From: Girardinichthys multiradiatus
Taxonomy: Eukaryota; Chordata; Actinopteri; Cyprinodontiformes; Goodeidae
Assembly: GCF_021462225.1 (NCBI RefSeq)
Contig: NC_061795.1
Coordinates: 48,289,880-48,353,879 of the forward strand
Reading direction: 5' to 3'
Length of the DNA stretch: 64,000 nucleotides
The notes beneath the pieces are model-generated. The model worked only from the letters and a program-made list of their open reading frames with translations, did not search any database and was not told the origin of the DNA. This document shows positions 58,801 to 61,453 of this stretch, piece after piece. Numbering within the stretch: position 1 is the stretch's first letter; each line of letters opens with the position of its first letter. The position numbers were made by a program, and so were the translations under genes.

Positions 58801-61453
58801 AGGTGGACATTCTGGTGTGCTGTGGATGACTGTTCTGCTGCATAACCCAAGTTAGCTTGAGCTTAACTCAAAGCCAGATATCTAATGTTGGATTTTCTGC
58901 TTGATCGCAGAATTATTGGTGGTTTATTTCAGAAGGTCTTCATGGGCTTGTCTTGGGGATCATCAGGATGTTTTTTTGGCAAATATGAATCTTGAATTGC
59001 AGAGTTTTGGATGTGGTTCTGGGTTCTTCTATGACCTCCTGGATGAGTTCTTGGAGTTAGTTTTGGTAGGCCTGCCACTCCTGAGAAGGTTCTCCACTGT
59101 TCCATGTTTTCTCCATCTGTGGATTTTTGTTCTCTCTGGTTCCCTGGAGTCCCAAAGACTTAGAAATGGCTTTGTAGCCTTTCCAGAGTGATAACGTCTT
59201 TGACTTTATTTCTCATTTGTTGATGAATTGCTTTAGATTTAGATGATGTGTTGCTTTTTGAGATCGTTTAACCTGCTTCAAGCTGTTAGACAGGTTCTAC
59301 CTCAGTGATGTTGTCGATTCTACAGGTCGTGCAGTAATTGGACCTGTGTCTAGTTATTGAAACTAAACTAAAAAACTGGAGTAATCATGGTTAAATCATG
59401 ATTTAACAAAGGGGTTAGTTATAATAAAATTTGAAAACATTGGTTTGATGAAGACATCTGTAAGGGGACAAATATTTTTGTCATGACACTGTGTTTACCC
59501 ATCATGAAATTGGATATTAACATTGCCTGATATGATTTCTACCAACTAAAGTAGTAGTTTTTATTTTAACCTGTTTAACATGATCATTAACCCATTTAAT
59601 CATATCATCTGAATCATGTTTGTTTCCTCCCTGTTTTCTGTTTTGTCTTCCTCAAGTCTGTTTATGTTCCTCACGCACTGGCGTTCAAGAGATCGTACGC
59701 CACAAAGGTAGTAGTATTACATATGTTCCTGTTAAAAACCTCCCTCAACTCACACCTCCACTTCCTGCACAGTTCACTGTCGTAACACGCTGCGTATGTC
59801 TGGTCCTAAACTAATAAGTAAAGCTCGCTCTCTCACTGCTGGATGCTTTAAAACGTGATTTCTTCTTACAGCGCTCACTGTTCTGGTCACTCTGAGACAG
59901 CATCTCTGTCATACTGTTCTTTCTGACTCGTATGTCATATATTCATCATTTAGCTATGGATTTACTCCTGTAAAGAGACTGGAGCAGCGTGTTCTGCCTC
60001 ACTGCTTTTACTTCTTTCCTCTGATTTGTGAAAGCTTTTTATGTCCTAACAAGTCATCTGATAAAGAGAACAACCCAGTTTATTTATATAAGCAAACAGC
60101 AATTTTACCCTATAAAACACTATATCCAGTACGTGGTTCATATGCAGTCTCGAAGTATCTGGAAATTTGTAGAATGTGATTTCAACATTTTTCAGGTCTG
60201 AAAGTAGGGAAAAATGATTTTCTTCCTAAACATTATTCTTTATTTCTTAGATTTATTAGGCTGCATATTTATAGGCCTAAACCCACAGCCAGATCAACAT
60301 TGGACTGGTTTAGATCAAAGCATACAGTATTATTGTGTTAAAATGGCCCAGTCAAAGTCCAGACCTAAATCCAGTTCAGAATATGTACCTAGACTTGAAA
60401 ATTGATATTCACATGCTCCTCAATCTAGTTTGACTGAGTGTGACCTATTTTCTAATTAAAGATAGATGAAAAATTCAGTGTCTAGTTGTGCAAAGCTGGT
60501 AGAAATGTGACCCAATGGACCTGCTGCTTGAACTGCTGCCAAAAAGGGTTTTTACTGAGTCCTGACTTAACCCAAATGGGCGTGGGCTTAACCCAAATCC
60601 ACACCGCACCTTTTCATTGTAAAACACTCTGAAATCTGTCTATCATTTTACTTCCATGTTACAACTTCGCTCCATTACTTTTTAATGTTGGTGTATCCCA
60701 TAGAATCACATTCAAATATTCTGAAGTTTGTTGTTGTAACATGACAAAATGTGGGCAATAATAAGGGCTGTAAATACTGCTGCAAGCTACTTAAGATCAG
60801 GTTTTAAATTGGACCTGGTTTCAGTGCCAAACAAAGCACAGAAAGTTGTGCATTTTATTTTATTTTTACAAACAAAAGATAATGTCTTCCAGATCACGAA
60901 CTTTGTTTTAGGGAAACTATATTGATGAATGATAATTCAGTTCATATTTGAAGTCTGGTGGCATAGATTTTTTAAATGGAGACGATCTAAGGCAGCCCAG
61001 ACTGTAGAACATACAGATAATAAAATCCAAATGGGTTAATGTTGAACTCAAAGGTCTGCTGAAAAATCATGAATCTGTGAATTGGAAATGTTTAGGAATT
61101 CTGCAAATAGTTGTGTTAAAGCTATGATAATTCAAAATGTCCGTATATTTACATGCCTTTAGAAAACCTGTAGATGATCAGGAAAATCATAAATAATTCC
61201 TCCTGAGGTTGCAGCACCCTCCGATCACCCTTTTTCCCCTCTGTTGTTGAGATTTTCTGACGTTTCAGGCTCGTACTAAGGCAGCTTCCGATCTAAAAAG
61301 TCTATAAATGAAATTCTCTAAATCATATTTTTTGTGCTCTGCCAGAAAACCTACACAGAGGAAGAGCTGAATGCCAAGCTCACACGCAGAGTCCAGAAAG
61401 CCGCCCGACGACAAGCGAAGCAGGAGGAACTCAAAAGGCTGCATCGAGCCCAG
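10347..61453 (+). CDS. mical3: MICAL3, F-actin monooxygenase (gene-level entry; 40 coding exons listed separately, 3' end beyond window)
   Basis: The exon set encodes a MICAL-family protein: FAD monooxygenase (residues about 1-488 of the all-exon product), CH domain (about 520-630), linker with KRRKT, nine cassette exons (755-1054), LIM (about 1065-1135), a long acidic/Pro-Ser region, and the start of bMERB. Assignment to MICAL3 rather than MICAL1 or MICAL2 rests on the very long central region and on segments I recognise from human MICAL3: [18 protein letters not shown], the [11 protein letters not shown] run, [12 protein letters not shown], and [20 protein letters not shown]. Known of the family: FAD/NADPH-dependent oxidation of actin methionines; MICAL3 binds Rab8 and ELKS and acts in exocytic vesicle fusion. 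Phases sum correctly through every junction (total 7059 nt, 2353 codons). Splice choice among cassette exons is inferred. Paralogue a or b is not resolved. The stop codon and 3' UTR lie to the right of the window. Confidence 0.96.
10348..10374 (+). promoter_or_regulatory. Upstream ORF in the MICAL3 5' UTR
   Basis: ATG at 10348, two bases into the exon, opens an eight-codon frame (MKMLGAGS) that stops at 10372-10374. It is out of frame with the main ATG at 10469, and there is no other ATG between them. Such uORFs often reduce initiation downstream. Whether ribosomes use this one is not shown by the sequence. Confidence 0.5.
11060..12003 (-). mobile_element. Tc1-like transposon remnant
   Basis: The minus strand carries decayed transposase: a match to the conserved GGGSIMVWG region appears as CACAGCATGATGCTGCCACC (11711-11730), and a piece reading [18 protein letters not shown] lies at about 11620-11670. 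The outer part has the TTCACATTCTGTCACATT block seen in other Tc1-like ends here. It lies in the intron between 10747 and 12492. Confidence 0.6.
12004..12333. repeat. AT-rich interspersed repeat, copy 2
   Basis: Second copy of the family at 5785-6131. It ends AATAATCGTTAGTTGCAGCCCTA, with internal ATCGATTAATCG palindromes. It abuts the Tc1-like remnant on its left. Confidence 0.6.
12492..12699 (+). CDS. mical3: MICAL3 exon: FAD-binding GxGxxG
   Basis: Acceptor TATTCAG at 12491; donor ATCA|GTGAGT at 12700. Codons 94-162. It contains the Rossmann dinucleotide-binding signature [18 protein letters not shown] (GAGPCG, residues 98-103) and the acidic end of the second beta strand ([20 protein letters not shown]) expected of a class A flavin monooxygenase. 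Length 208 nt, leaving phase 1. Confidence 0.95.
12838..12954 (+). CDS. mical3: MICAL3 exon: monooxygenase domain
   Basis: Acceptor GTTTTAG at 12837; donor GAGA|GTAAGT. Codons 163-201, with the conserved block [20 protein letters not shown] followed by VNVEFKGL. 117 nt, phase 1 to phase 1. The preceding intron is only 138 bp. Confidence 0.95.
13090..13191 (+). CDS. mical3: MICAL3 exon: monooxygenase domain, followed by a GC donor
   Basis: Acceptor TTCTCAG at 13089. Codons 202-235 include [19 protein letters not shown] and [14 protein letters not shown], the conserved DG-type motif of flavin monooxygenases. The exon must end at CCAG (13191) to keep frame with the next exon ([19 protein letters not shown]). 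The intron therefore starts GCAAGT, the usual form of the rare GC-AG class. Confidence 0.94.
13818..13973 (+). CDS. mical3: MICAL3 exon: monooxygenase domain
   Basis: Acceptor TTTCTGCAG at 13817; donor ACAG|GTGGGG. Codons 236-287, with [20 protein letters not shown] and [20 protein letters not shown]. 156 nt, phase 1 to phase 1. The block is nearly identical to the mammalian protein as I recall it. Confidence 0.95.
14278..15560 (-). mobile_element. Tc1-like remnant with embedded hAT-like piece
   Basis: The left end starts TACAGTACCTTGCAAAAATA, a Tc1-type terminus next to TA. The minus strand at about 15330-15370 holds the usual transposase start (complement of CTTGGTCTTCATGATGCT, MKTKE-like). 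From about 14835, GCTTCCCAAACGTTTTGCCA looks like a hAT-type end inserted in it. The right limit is uncertain. Confidence 0.5.
15956..16056 (+). CDS. mical3: MICAL3 exon: monooxygenase domain
   Basis: Acceptor TTTTTAG at 15955; donor CAT|GTGAGT. Codons 288-321, containing [20 protein letters not shown] and [13 protein letters not shown], conserved in MICAL proteins. 101 nt, phase 1 to phase 0. Confidence 0.95.
16636..16840 (+). mobile_element. tRNA-derived SINE, copy 1
   Basis: The head has a Pol III A-box-like TAGTGGTGTAGGGG and B-box-like GGTTCTGAGTCC. The body has TTTCCTGTC and AAATAAAGGCC, and the tail is A18. Perfect 17-bp target-site duplication AAAAGTATCCACACATT at 16619-16635 and 16841-16857. 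Not a functional tRNA gene: there is no closed acceptor stem. Confidence 0.85.
17043..17358. mobile_element. hAT-like MITE nested in Tc1-like remnant
   Basis: Starts TAGGGCTGGGC and ends CACCCACCCC, imperfect inverted repeats (the second half-repeat reads GGGGTGGGTG). AT-rich interior with CGATAAAT. Direct repeat TTCTGTGAAG at 17033-17042 and 17359-17368 marks the target site. Confidence 0.7.
19001..19258 (+). CDS. mical3: MICAL3 exon: monooxygenase domain with GD motif
   Basis: Acceptor TTCCTGCAG at 19000; donor GAG|GTGAGA. Codons 322-407: [20 protein letters not shown], then [19 protein letters not shown], ending [12 protein letters not shown]. The GD pair (402-403) is the flavin monooxygenase motif that contacts the FAD ribityl chain. 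258 nt, phase 0 to 0. A Tc1-like element begins 61 bp downstream of the donor. Confidence 0.96.
19320..20950 (-). mobile_element. Tc1-like transposon, nearly complete
   Basis: Both ends lie at TA and carry long inverted repeats of about 190 bp, from CAGTGTCTTGTGAAAGTATT at 19322 to the complement of AAGTACTTTTGCAAGGCACTG. The repeats share the CCACATTTCAGGCTTCAAAC and AACAACAAGTGGGACACAAT blocks. Length about 1.63 kb, as for intact Tc1 elements. It sits in a MICAL3 intron that is otherwise about 143 bp. Confidence 0.92.
19603..20557 (-). pseudogene. Tc1-family transposase, one frame break
   Basis: ATG at 20557 ([18 protein letters not shown]). N-terminal paired-type helix-turn-helix ([20 protein letters not shown]), then the [18 protein letters not shown] linker and basic region, then the catalytic domain with [14 protein letters not shown] (first D) and [17 protein letters not shown]. 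The frame is lost just after [10 protein letters not shown] (about 19860), and the rest, with [17 protein letters not shown] carrying the final E, continues in another frame to about 19606. The cut falls just before the second catalytic D. The family is about 340 residues long. A small deletion at about 19855-19865 explains the break, so the copy is probably inactive. Confidence 0.9.
21031..21146 (+). CDS. mical3: MICAL3 exon: end of FAD-binding fold
   Basis: Acceptor TTCTTCGCAG at 21030; donor GAGAG|GTGTGG. Codons 408-446, with [20 protein letters not shown], which follows GDSLLE directly in the family. 116 nt, phase 0 to 2. The acceptor lies only 80 bp after the end of the Tc1-like element. 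Confidence 0.95.
21499..21625 (+). CDS. mical3: MICAL3 exon: end of monooxygenase domain
   Basis: Acceptor GTGCTTCAG at 21498; donor CAG|GTGAGT. Codons 446-488, with [19 protein letters not shown] and [15 protein letters not shown]. 127 nt, phase 2 to 0. The catalytic domain of crystallised MICAL1 also ends near residue 489. Confidence 0.95.
21740..22750 (+). mobile_element. Tc1-like remnant
   Basis: + strand traces of transposase: GGTGGCAGCATCATGCTGTG (22260-22279) and a C-terminal stretch near 22470-22500 (AAGGCAGAATGGGCAAAAGT). No open frame. It fills most of the intron between 21625 and 22807. Confidence 0.6.
22807..22900 (+). CDS. mical3: MICAL3 exon: linker between monooxygenase and CH domain
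   Basis: Acceptor CTTTTGCAG at 22806; donor AATG|GTTTGT. Codons 489-519, with [20 protein letters not shown] then [11 protein letters not shown]. 94 nt, phase 0 to 1. Confidence 0.93.
23552..24605 (-). mobile_element. Tc1/mariner-like remnant, second family, copy 1
   Basis: The ends are imperfect inverted repeats (ATATTTCAAGCCTT at about 23558 against AAGGCTTGAAAGAT at about 24582). The minus strand carries a transposase end decayed from a [12 protein letters not shown] motif (23865-23890). It shares blocks with 35890-36780 and 62990-63640. Confidence 0.6.
25435..25582 (+). CDS. mical3: MICAL3 exon: CH domain, first half
   Basis: Acceptor TTCCCGACAG at 25434; donor TGAT|GTGAGT. Codons 520-569: [18 protein letters not shown], then [20 protein letters not shown], the core helices of a calponin-homology domain. 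148 nt, phase 1 to 2. Confidence 0.95.
25583..27206. other. MICAL3 intron within the CH domain
   Basis: 1.6 kb between the two CH exons. I see no coding exon or bounded repeat in it. Confidence 0.6.
27207..27403 (+). CDS. mical3: MICAL3 exon: CH domain, second half
   Basis: Acceptor GTCTCTTCAG at 27206; donor GGAG|GTGAGT. Codons 569-634, with [17 protein letters not shown] and [20 protein letters not shown], the last CH helices. A single CH domain in MICALs is not a classical actin-binding pair. 197 nt, phase 2 to 1. Confidence 0.95.
27519..27637 (+). CDS. mical3: MICAL3 exon: CH-LIM linker
   Basis: Acceptor TTTGTTCAG at 27518; donor AAG|GTAAGA. Codons 635-674, including [20 protein letters not shown] and a basic end (SRKRNPK). 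119 nt, phase 1 to 0. Confidence 0.94.
27750..27812 (+). CDS. mical3: MICAL3 exon: basic, NLS-like linker
   Basis: Acceptor GGTAACAG at 27749; donor GAT|GTGAGT. The 21-codon exon (675-695) encodes [25 protein letters not shown] matches the bipartite nuclear-localisation-like region known in MICAL2/3. 63 nt, phase 0 to 0, so it can be skipped without a frame change. Confidence 0.92.
27935..28111 (+). CDS. mical3: MICAL3 exon: linker with amphipathic helix
   Basis: Acceptor TTCCTCAAAG at 27934; donor CAG|GTATGC. Codons 696-754, containing [20 protein letters not shown], present in human MICAL3 just before the LIM domain. Phase 0 to 0. In human MICAL3 as I recall it, this exon joins directly to the LIM exon at 38522; the nine exons between would be alternative inserts. 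Confidence 0.93.
28112..30011. other. MICAL3 intron before the cassette cluster
   Basis: 1.9 kb. It contains a perfect hairpin at 29623-29658 and a short (ATC)n run at about 29816-29836, but no recognised coding exon. If the nine cassettes are skipped, splicing spans 28112-38521. Confidence 0.6.
29623..29658. repeat. Perfect inverted repeat (15-bp stem, 6-base loop)
   Basis: GCCTTTTCTCTTAAG, loop TCTTGT, CTTAAGAGAAAAGGC, with no mismatch. Too short on its own for a typical pre-miRNA (about 60-80 nt). Confidence 0.8.
30012..30113 (+). CDS. mical3: MICAL3 cassette exon 1 (proline-rich)
   Basis: Acceptor CCATTAAG at 30011; donor AAG|GTAAAC. 34 codons, [20 protein letters not shown] then [14 protein letters not shown]. 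Proline-rich with a WRK end. Phase 0 to 0 and a multiple of three, so it can be included or skipped. The acceptor tract is moderate, and the coding reading is the main support. Confidence 0.82.
30367..30450 (+). CDS. mical3: MICAL3 cassette exon 2
   Basis: Acceptor TTCTGGTTCAG at 30366; donor CAG|GTATGG. 28 codons, [20 protein letters not shown] then TLPSRGEQ, basic and probably helical. 84 nt, phase 0 to 0. Confidence 0.83.
30929..31113 (+). mobile_element. tRNA-derived SINE, copy 2 (diverged)
   Basis: Same family as 16636-16840: shared TTTCCTGTC...CTAAAGGCCACTGGTGCTG body and B-box-like CGGGTCCTGGTCC; the A-box area is degraded. Perfect 12-bp target duplication AAAAATGGTACC at 30917-30928 and 31114-31125. 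It lies inside a larger old repeat with CACCGATC/GATTACC-like motifs (about 30750-31585). Confidence 0.75.
32042..32064. repeat. (TG)n microsatellite
   Basis: About 11-12 TG units in the intron before the cassette exon at 32314. Confidence 0.9.
32314..32424 (+). CDS. mical3: MICAL3 cassette exon 3 (serine-rich), tentative
   Basis: Acceptor CACTTTTCAAG at 32313; donor GAG|GTGACT. 37 codons in phase 0 to 0, [20 protein letters not shown] then a Ser/Leu stretch. The other frame over this stretch is also open and hydrophobic, and the donor is weaker than its neighbours, so this is the least certain of the nine cassette exons. Confidence 0.6.
32801..32857 (+). CDS. mical3: MICAL3 cassette exon 4 (acidic micro-exon)
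   Basis: Acceptor TACTTTGAAG at 32800; donor AGG|GTACAG. 19 codons, [19 protein letters not shown]. 57 nt, phase 0 to 0, with an 86-bp intron to the next exon. Confidence 0.82.
32944..33057 (+). CDS. mical3: MICAL3 cassette exon 5 (type A, helix motif)
   Basis: Acceptor CTTTAACAG at 32943; donor AAG|GTGATC. 38 codons ending [20 protein letters not shown] then DKPPK. 114 nt, phase 0 to 0. The IQERA helix resembles one in the exon at 33630-33740. Confidence 0.85.
33203..33307 (+). CDS. mical3: MICAL3 cassette exon 6 (type [10 protein letters not shown])
   Basis: Acceptor CTTCCGGAAG at 33202; donor AAG|GTCAGC. 35 codons opening [18 protein letters not shown]. 105 nt, phase 0 to 0. It is clearly related to the exon at 34835-34936 at both protein and DNA level. 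Confidence 0.84.
33630..33740 (+). CDS. mical3: MICAL3 cassette exon 7 (type A', helix motif)
   Basis: Acceptor CTTTTCTGCAG at 33629; donor CAG|GTGAAT. 37 codons, with [20 protein letters not shown]. 111 nt, phase 0 to 0, strong splice sites. Confidence 0.87.
34835..34936 (+). CDS. mical3: MICAL3 cassette exon 8 (type B', PKKKPSRFF)
   Basis: Acceptor preceded by a long CT-rich tract ending TCTTGAG (34834); donor CAG|GTAGCT. 34 codons opening [20 protein letters not shown], then a Pro-rich end. 102 nt, phase 0 to 0. It is a diverged duplicate of the exon at 33203-33307. Confidence 0.84.
34937..37320. other. MICAL3 intron with microsatellite and mariner-like remnant
   Basis: It contains a (GT)10-like run at 35572-35591 and the mariner-like remnant at about 35890-36780. 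I saw no extra exon. Confidence 0.6.
35890..36780 (+). mobile_element. Tc1/mariner-like remnant, second family, copy 2
   Basis: + strand decayed transposase reading: TTGGTCCACTGTGTTTTGCC near 36178, CATTTTCCAGCAGGACTTTG near 36288 (FQQD-like, second catalytic D) and GTCAAGAGGAAGATGAGAGA near 36414. Related to 23552-24605 and 62990-63640. Confidence 0.6.
37321..37434 (+). CDS. mical3: MICAL3 cassette exon 9 (type A''-like helix)
   Basis: Acceptor CTGTTGATAG at 37320; donor TTG|GTAAGC. 38 codons, [20 protein letters not shown] then [18 protein letters not shown]. 114 nt, phase 0 to 0. It is the last insert before the LIM exon, and its amphipathic helix loosely matches the type A exons. Confidence 0.86.
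38236..38255 (-). promoter_or_regulatory. ZNF143/Staf-like motif
   Basis: TGCATGGTGGGAGTTGTAGT, whose complement ACTACAACTCCCACCATGCA is close to the extended ZNF143/THAP11 site (ACTACAAYTCCCAGcATGC). Two CG dinucleotides lie next to it. It is about 270 bp upstream of the LIM exon. Such motifs also occur in dispersed repeats. Confidence 0.4.
38522..38708 (+). CDS. mical3: MICAL3 exon: LIM domain, first zinc finger and start of second
   Basis: Acceptor with a long C/T tract and TGCAG at 38521; donor GACG|GTAAGG. It encodes [20 protein letters not shown] and [20 protein letters not shown], then CFKCDYC. Zinc ligands seen: C-x2-C (CFFC), H-x2-C (HRSC), C-x2-C (CDYC). 187 nt, phase 0 to 1. Confidence 0.96.
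39445..40760 (+). mobile_element. LINE 3' end, copy 1 (C-terminal RT domain plus 3' UTR)
   Basis: A 119-codon frame (39468-39827) has the conserved LINE C-terminal motifs [20 protein letters not shown] and [20 protein letters not shown] long 3' UTR follows, ending GGCGCTATATAAATAAACTG and (AATTG)n, a very common teleost LINE tail. 5' truncated, in the intron within the LIM domain. Confidence 0.85.
41425..41519 (+). CDS. mical3: MICAL3 exon: end of LIM domain
   Basis: Acceptor TTTCTTAAAG at 41424; donor AAG|GTGCCT. It encodes [20 protein letters not shown] then [15 protein letters not shown] gives the last LIM zinc ligands. 95 nt, phase 1 to 0. The intron before it carries the LINE 3' end at about 39445-40760. 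Confidence 0.95.
41630..41723 (+). CDS. mical3: MICAL3 exon: post-LIM linker (full-length form)
   Basis: Acceptor TGGATCACAG at 41629; donor TCAG|GTACCA. 31 codons plus one base: [20 protein letters not shown] then [11 protein letters not shown]. Phase 0 to 1, joining correctly to 45987. Reading through this donor stays open to 41929 (separate entry). Confidence 0.88.
41630..41929 (+). CDS. mical3: Alternative terminal exon of MICAL3 with hydrophobic C-terminus (predicted)
   Basis: If the donor at 41723 is not used, the frame continues for 68 codons to TAG at 41927-41929. The extension is GC-rich compared with nearby intron. It has an arginine-rich stretch ([12 protein letters not shown]) and ends in a hydrophobic run ([17 protein letters not shown], then LLNLL). 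This looks like a tail-anchor membrane segment. Without the nine cassette exons the product would be 947 residues: monooxygenase, CH, LIM and tail. Human MICAL3 has short isoforms of roughly this size as I recall, but I cannot check whether they share this tail. Confidence 0.55.
   Translation, partial: ENQTPQTPTSTVDAPGRVVATGAPSAEIHPSGTRFSSVDVVAVSSRLAVGAGVPLRTLRRTLSWTCHQVAHNPLVSPFLYTYCIYLLCCFTVNVLLNLL
41930..43942. other. MICAL3 intron or alternative 3' UTR, with an unclassified repeat
   Basis: The first 250 bp may be the 3' UTR of the short form. About 43080-43460 is relatively GC-rich (CAGCTCGGTCACACACTGAT, CACCAGCAGTTGTCTGTG-like) and looks like a dispersed repeat, but I cannot place its family. 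No exon in the required phase was seen. Confidence 0.5.
42170..42175 (+). terminator. Possible poly(A) signal for the short MICAL3 form
   Basis: AATAAA lies 241 bp downstream of the stop at 41929 and is followed within 25 bp by a long T-rich stretch (TCTTTCTTTTTTTTCTTGG). That is the usual layout of a cleavage site with a U-rich downstream element. Use is inferred. Confidence 0.35.
43943..44796 (-). mobile_element. Tc1-like element, internally decayed
   Basis: Ends at TA with inverted repeats: ACAGAGTCCCTCAGTTATCG then GCACCCCTGG on the left, and the complement of CCAGGGGTGCTAATACTTTT on the right. About 850 bp; the minus strand has an N-terminal transposase trace only. Confidence 0.75.
44797..45986. 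other. MICAL3 intron, nothing recognised
   Basis: About 1.2 kb of AT-rich intron up to the acceptor at 45986. Confidence 0.5.
45987..46182 (+). CDS. mical3: MICAL3 exon: conserved post-LIM block
   Basis: Acceptor TCAATGCAG at 45986; donor CCAG|GTAGGA. It encodes [20 protein letters not shown], then [20 protein letters not shown] and [10 protein letters not shown], nearly the same as human MICAL3. 196 nt, phase 1 to 2. Confidence 0.95.
46268..46542 (+). CDS. mical3: MICAL3 exon: acidic region
   Basis: Acceptor TTTTAATAACAG at 46267; donor GATG|GTAAAT. Begins [20 protein letters not shown], has the conserved [18 protein letters not shown], and ends in a run of Glu/Asp (about 25 acidic residues in 30). 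Low complexity but present in the family. 275 nt, phase 2 to 1. The intron before it is only 85 bp. Confidence 0.94.
46799..46852. repeat. (GT)n(AT)n microsatellite next to an acceptor
   Basis: (GT)11 at 46799-46820 followed by (AT)16 at 46821-46852, then a T-rich stretch to the acceptor at 46907. Confidence 0.95.
46908..46988 (+). CDS. mical3: MICAL3 exon: central region
   Basis: Acceptor CCCTGCTGTCAG at 46907; donor GTTG|GTAAAT. It encodes [20 protein letters not shown] then LTDEEDV. 81 nt, phase 1 to 1, so skippable. A TG/TA dinucleotide tract ends about 55 bp before the acceptor. Confidence 0.88.
47192..48387. mobile_element. DNA transposon with perfect 15-bp terminal inverted repeats
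   Basis: TAGGCATGGGCCGGT at 47192-47206 and its exact complement ACCGGCCCATGCCTA at 48373-48387. About 1.2 kb with no coding capacity seen. A SINE is nested at 47336-47557. hAT-like by appearance, but no clear 8-bp target duplication was found. Confidence 0.7.
47336..47557 (-). mobile_element. tRNA-derived SINE, copy 3
   Basis: On the minus strand: GGGCACAGTGGTGGCACATG (A-box area), GCGACCCATGTACAGAGG, CACGGGTTCGGGTCCCGACA (good B box), then TTTCCTGTC and AAATAAAGGCC. Same family as the other two copies. Target duplication AAATGAGC at 47328-47335 and 47558-47565. Confidence 0.82.
48780..48941 (+). CDS. mical3: MICAL3 exon: central region
   Basis: Acceptor AATATTTAG at 48779; donor ACAG|GTAACC. 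It encodes [20 protein letters not shown] then [29 protein letters not shown] lines up with QQVMHAADP of human MICAL3 as I recall it. 162 nt, phase 1 to 1. Confidence 0.87.
49361..49426 (+). CDS. mical3: MICAL3 small exon (tentative)
   Basis: A candidate 66-nt exon in phase 1 to 1. Acceptor after a T-rich tract, GGTTTGAGAG (49360); donor GGAG|GTAGCA. It reads [20 protein letters not shown] then SG, and runs smoothly into the acidic next exon. No stop in the required frame. Called from phase, splice sites and protein character, without alignment. Confidence 0.6.
49738..50712 (-). mobile_element. Tc1-like remnant
   Basis: The left part has ATTCACATTTTGTCTTGTTA, and the right end is complementary (ACAAAATGTGAAGTTCAAGG at about 50667). 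The minus strand has [19 protein letters not shown] and a [13 protein letters not shown] piece, recognisable Tc1 transposase with several breaks. Confidence 0.72.
50957..51339. mobile_element. hAT-like MITE
   Basis: CAGGGGTTCCCAAA at 50957 and TTTGGGAACGTCTG at 51326-51339 form the terminal repeats typical of Charlie-type hAT elements. Flanks ATTTACCC and ATCTATTC agree at 5 of 8 positions, as for an old duplication. Confidence 0.7.
51934..52008 (+). CDS. mical3: MICAL3 exon: acidic
   Basis: Acceptor CTCATATAAG at 51933; donor CAAG|GTAATA. It encodes [20 protein letters not shown] then TELDQ. 75 nt, phase 1 to 1. Confidence 0.85.
52789..52902 (+). CDS. mical3: MICAL3 exon: acidic/helical
   Basis: Acceptor GGTGAATTTTCAG at 52788; donor ATTG|GTAGAG. 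It encodes [20 protein letters not shown] then [18 protein letters not shown], Glu/Ala-rich and probably helical. 114 nt, phase 1 to 1. Confidence 0.85.
52925..53690 (-). mobile_element. Tc1-like remnant
   Basis: Ends resemble Tc1 termini (TTCACATTTTTTCTCATTT on the left; AATAGGGGTGAATAAAAATG on the right). The interior is strongly decayed: the Tc1 phrase CTGGCTGTATGTTTAGGGA is at 53388 and CAGCCTCTAGCAGGTTT at 53456. It fills the intron before exon 53824. Confidence 0.55.
53824..53903 (+). CDS. mical3: MICAL3 exon preceding the large exon
   Basis: Acceptor GTGACATTAG at 53823; donor CTG|GTAAGA. It encodes [20 protein letters not shown] then STEPETL. 80 nt, phase 1 to 0. The following intron is only 71 bp. 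Confidence 0.88.
53975..56012 (+). CDS. mical3: MICAL3 large exon: Pro/Ser-rich scaffold region
   Basis: Acceptor CTGTTCCTGCAG at 53974. The donor is TCAG|GTCAGA, leaving phase 1; this is the only donor that keeps the next exon open. 2038 nt, about 679 codons. Recognised blocks in order: Pro/Ser-rich repeats with [124 protein letters not shown]. These match human MICAL3, whose corresponding region lies between the LIM domain and the bMERB domain and takes part in partner binding. Many SP/TP sites suggest phosphorylation. Read-through of the donor would add about 24 residues and stop at 56086. Confidence 0.96.
56096..56193 (+). CDS. mical3: MICAL3 exon with tandem NAGNAG acceptor
   Basis: It encodes [20 protein letters not shown] then [13 protein letters not shown], matching the human [20 protein letters not shown] block. 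The acceptor is TTCAGCAG. Use of the first AG starts the exon at 56096; use of the second starts it at 56099 and drops one alanine. Both keep frame (98 or 95 nt after phase 1). Donor GAT|GTGAGT. Confidence 0.94.
56375..57225 (+). mobile_element. Tc1-like remnant, internally rearranged
   Basis: + strand: a transposase start at about 56689 (ATGAAGACCAAGGAACCCAG), then about 170 bp of recognisable N-terminal region. The catalytic core is missing. The right end reads AAGGGGTATAAATACTTTTG. Confidence 0.6.
57502..57678 (+). CDS. mical3: MICAL3 K/E-rich exon (probably alternative)
   Basis: Acceptor CTCTTAGCAG, again a tandem AG (start 57502 or 57505, one Gln more or less). Donor GAG|GTATTA. It encodes [20 protein letters not shown], then a run of Lys/Glu that is probably one long helix. 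59 codons, phase 0 to 0, so it can be skipped. Reading past the donor ends after six residues (VLCSMG) at TAA 57697-57699. Human MICAL3 as I recall it lacks this segment. Confidence 0.65.
58584..59495. mobile_element. DNA transposon remnant
   Basis: Ends pair as inverted repeats: AAAATATTTACCCCTTTACAG (left) against the complement of TGTAAGGGGACAAATATTTT (right). Interior GAACATGG-like and CTCCTGGATGAGTTCTTGG phrases belong to a common fish DNA transposon, but no frame is open. Confidence 0.55.
59657..59707 (+). CDS. mical3: MICAL3 micro-exon
   Basis: Acceptor TCTTCCTCAAG at 59656; donor AAG|GTAGTA. 17 codons, [17 protein letters not shown]. 51 nt, phase 0 to 0, joining to [12 protein letters not shown]. 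Short, symmetric and basic, as expected of a regulated cassette exon. Confidence 0.75.
60230..60790 (+). mobile_element. Tc1-like 3' fragment
   Basis: + strand phrase AATGGCCCAGTCAAAGTCCAG at 60341 (transposase SPDLNP region) and GTGCAAAGCTGGTAGAAATG at 60488. The end is CATGACAAAATGTGGGCAAT near 60738. 5' truncated. Confidence 0.55.
61346..61453 (+). CDS. mical3: MICAL3 exon: start of bMERB Rab-binding domain
   Basis: Acceptor TTGTGCTCTGCCAG at 61345; donor CAG|GTACAA. It encodes [20 protein letters not shown] then [16 protein letters not shown], the first helix of the C-terminal bMERB (DUF3585) domain that binds Rab8-family GTPases. 108 nt, phase 0 to 0. The remaining bMERB exons are not in the window. 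Confidence 0.95.
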
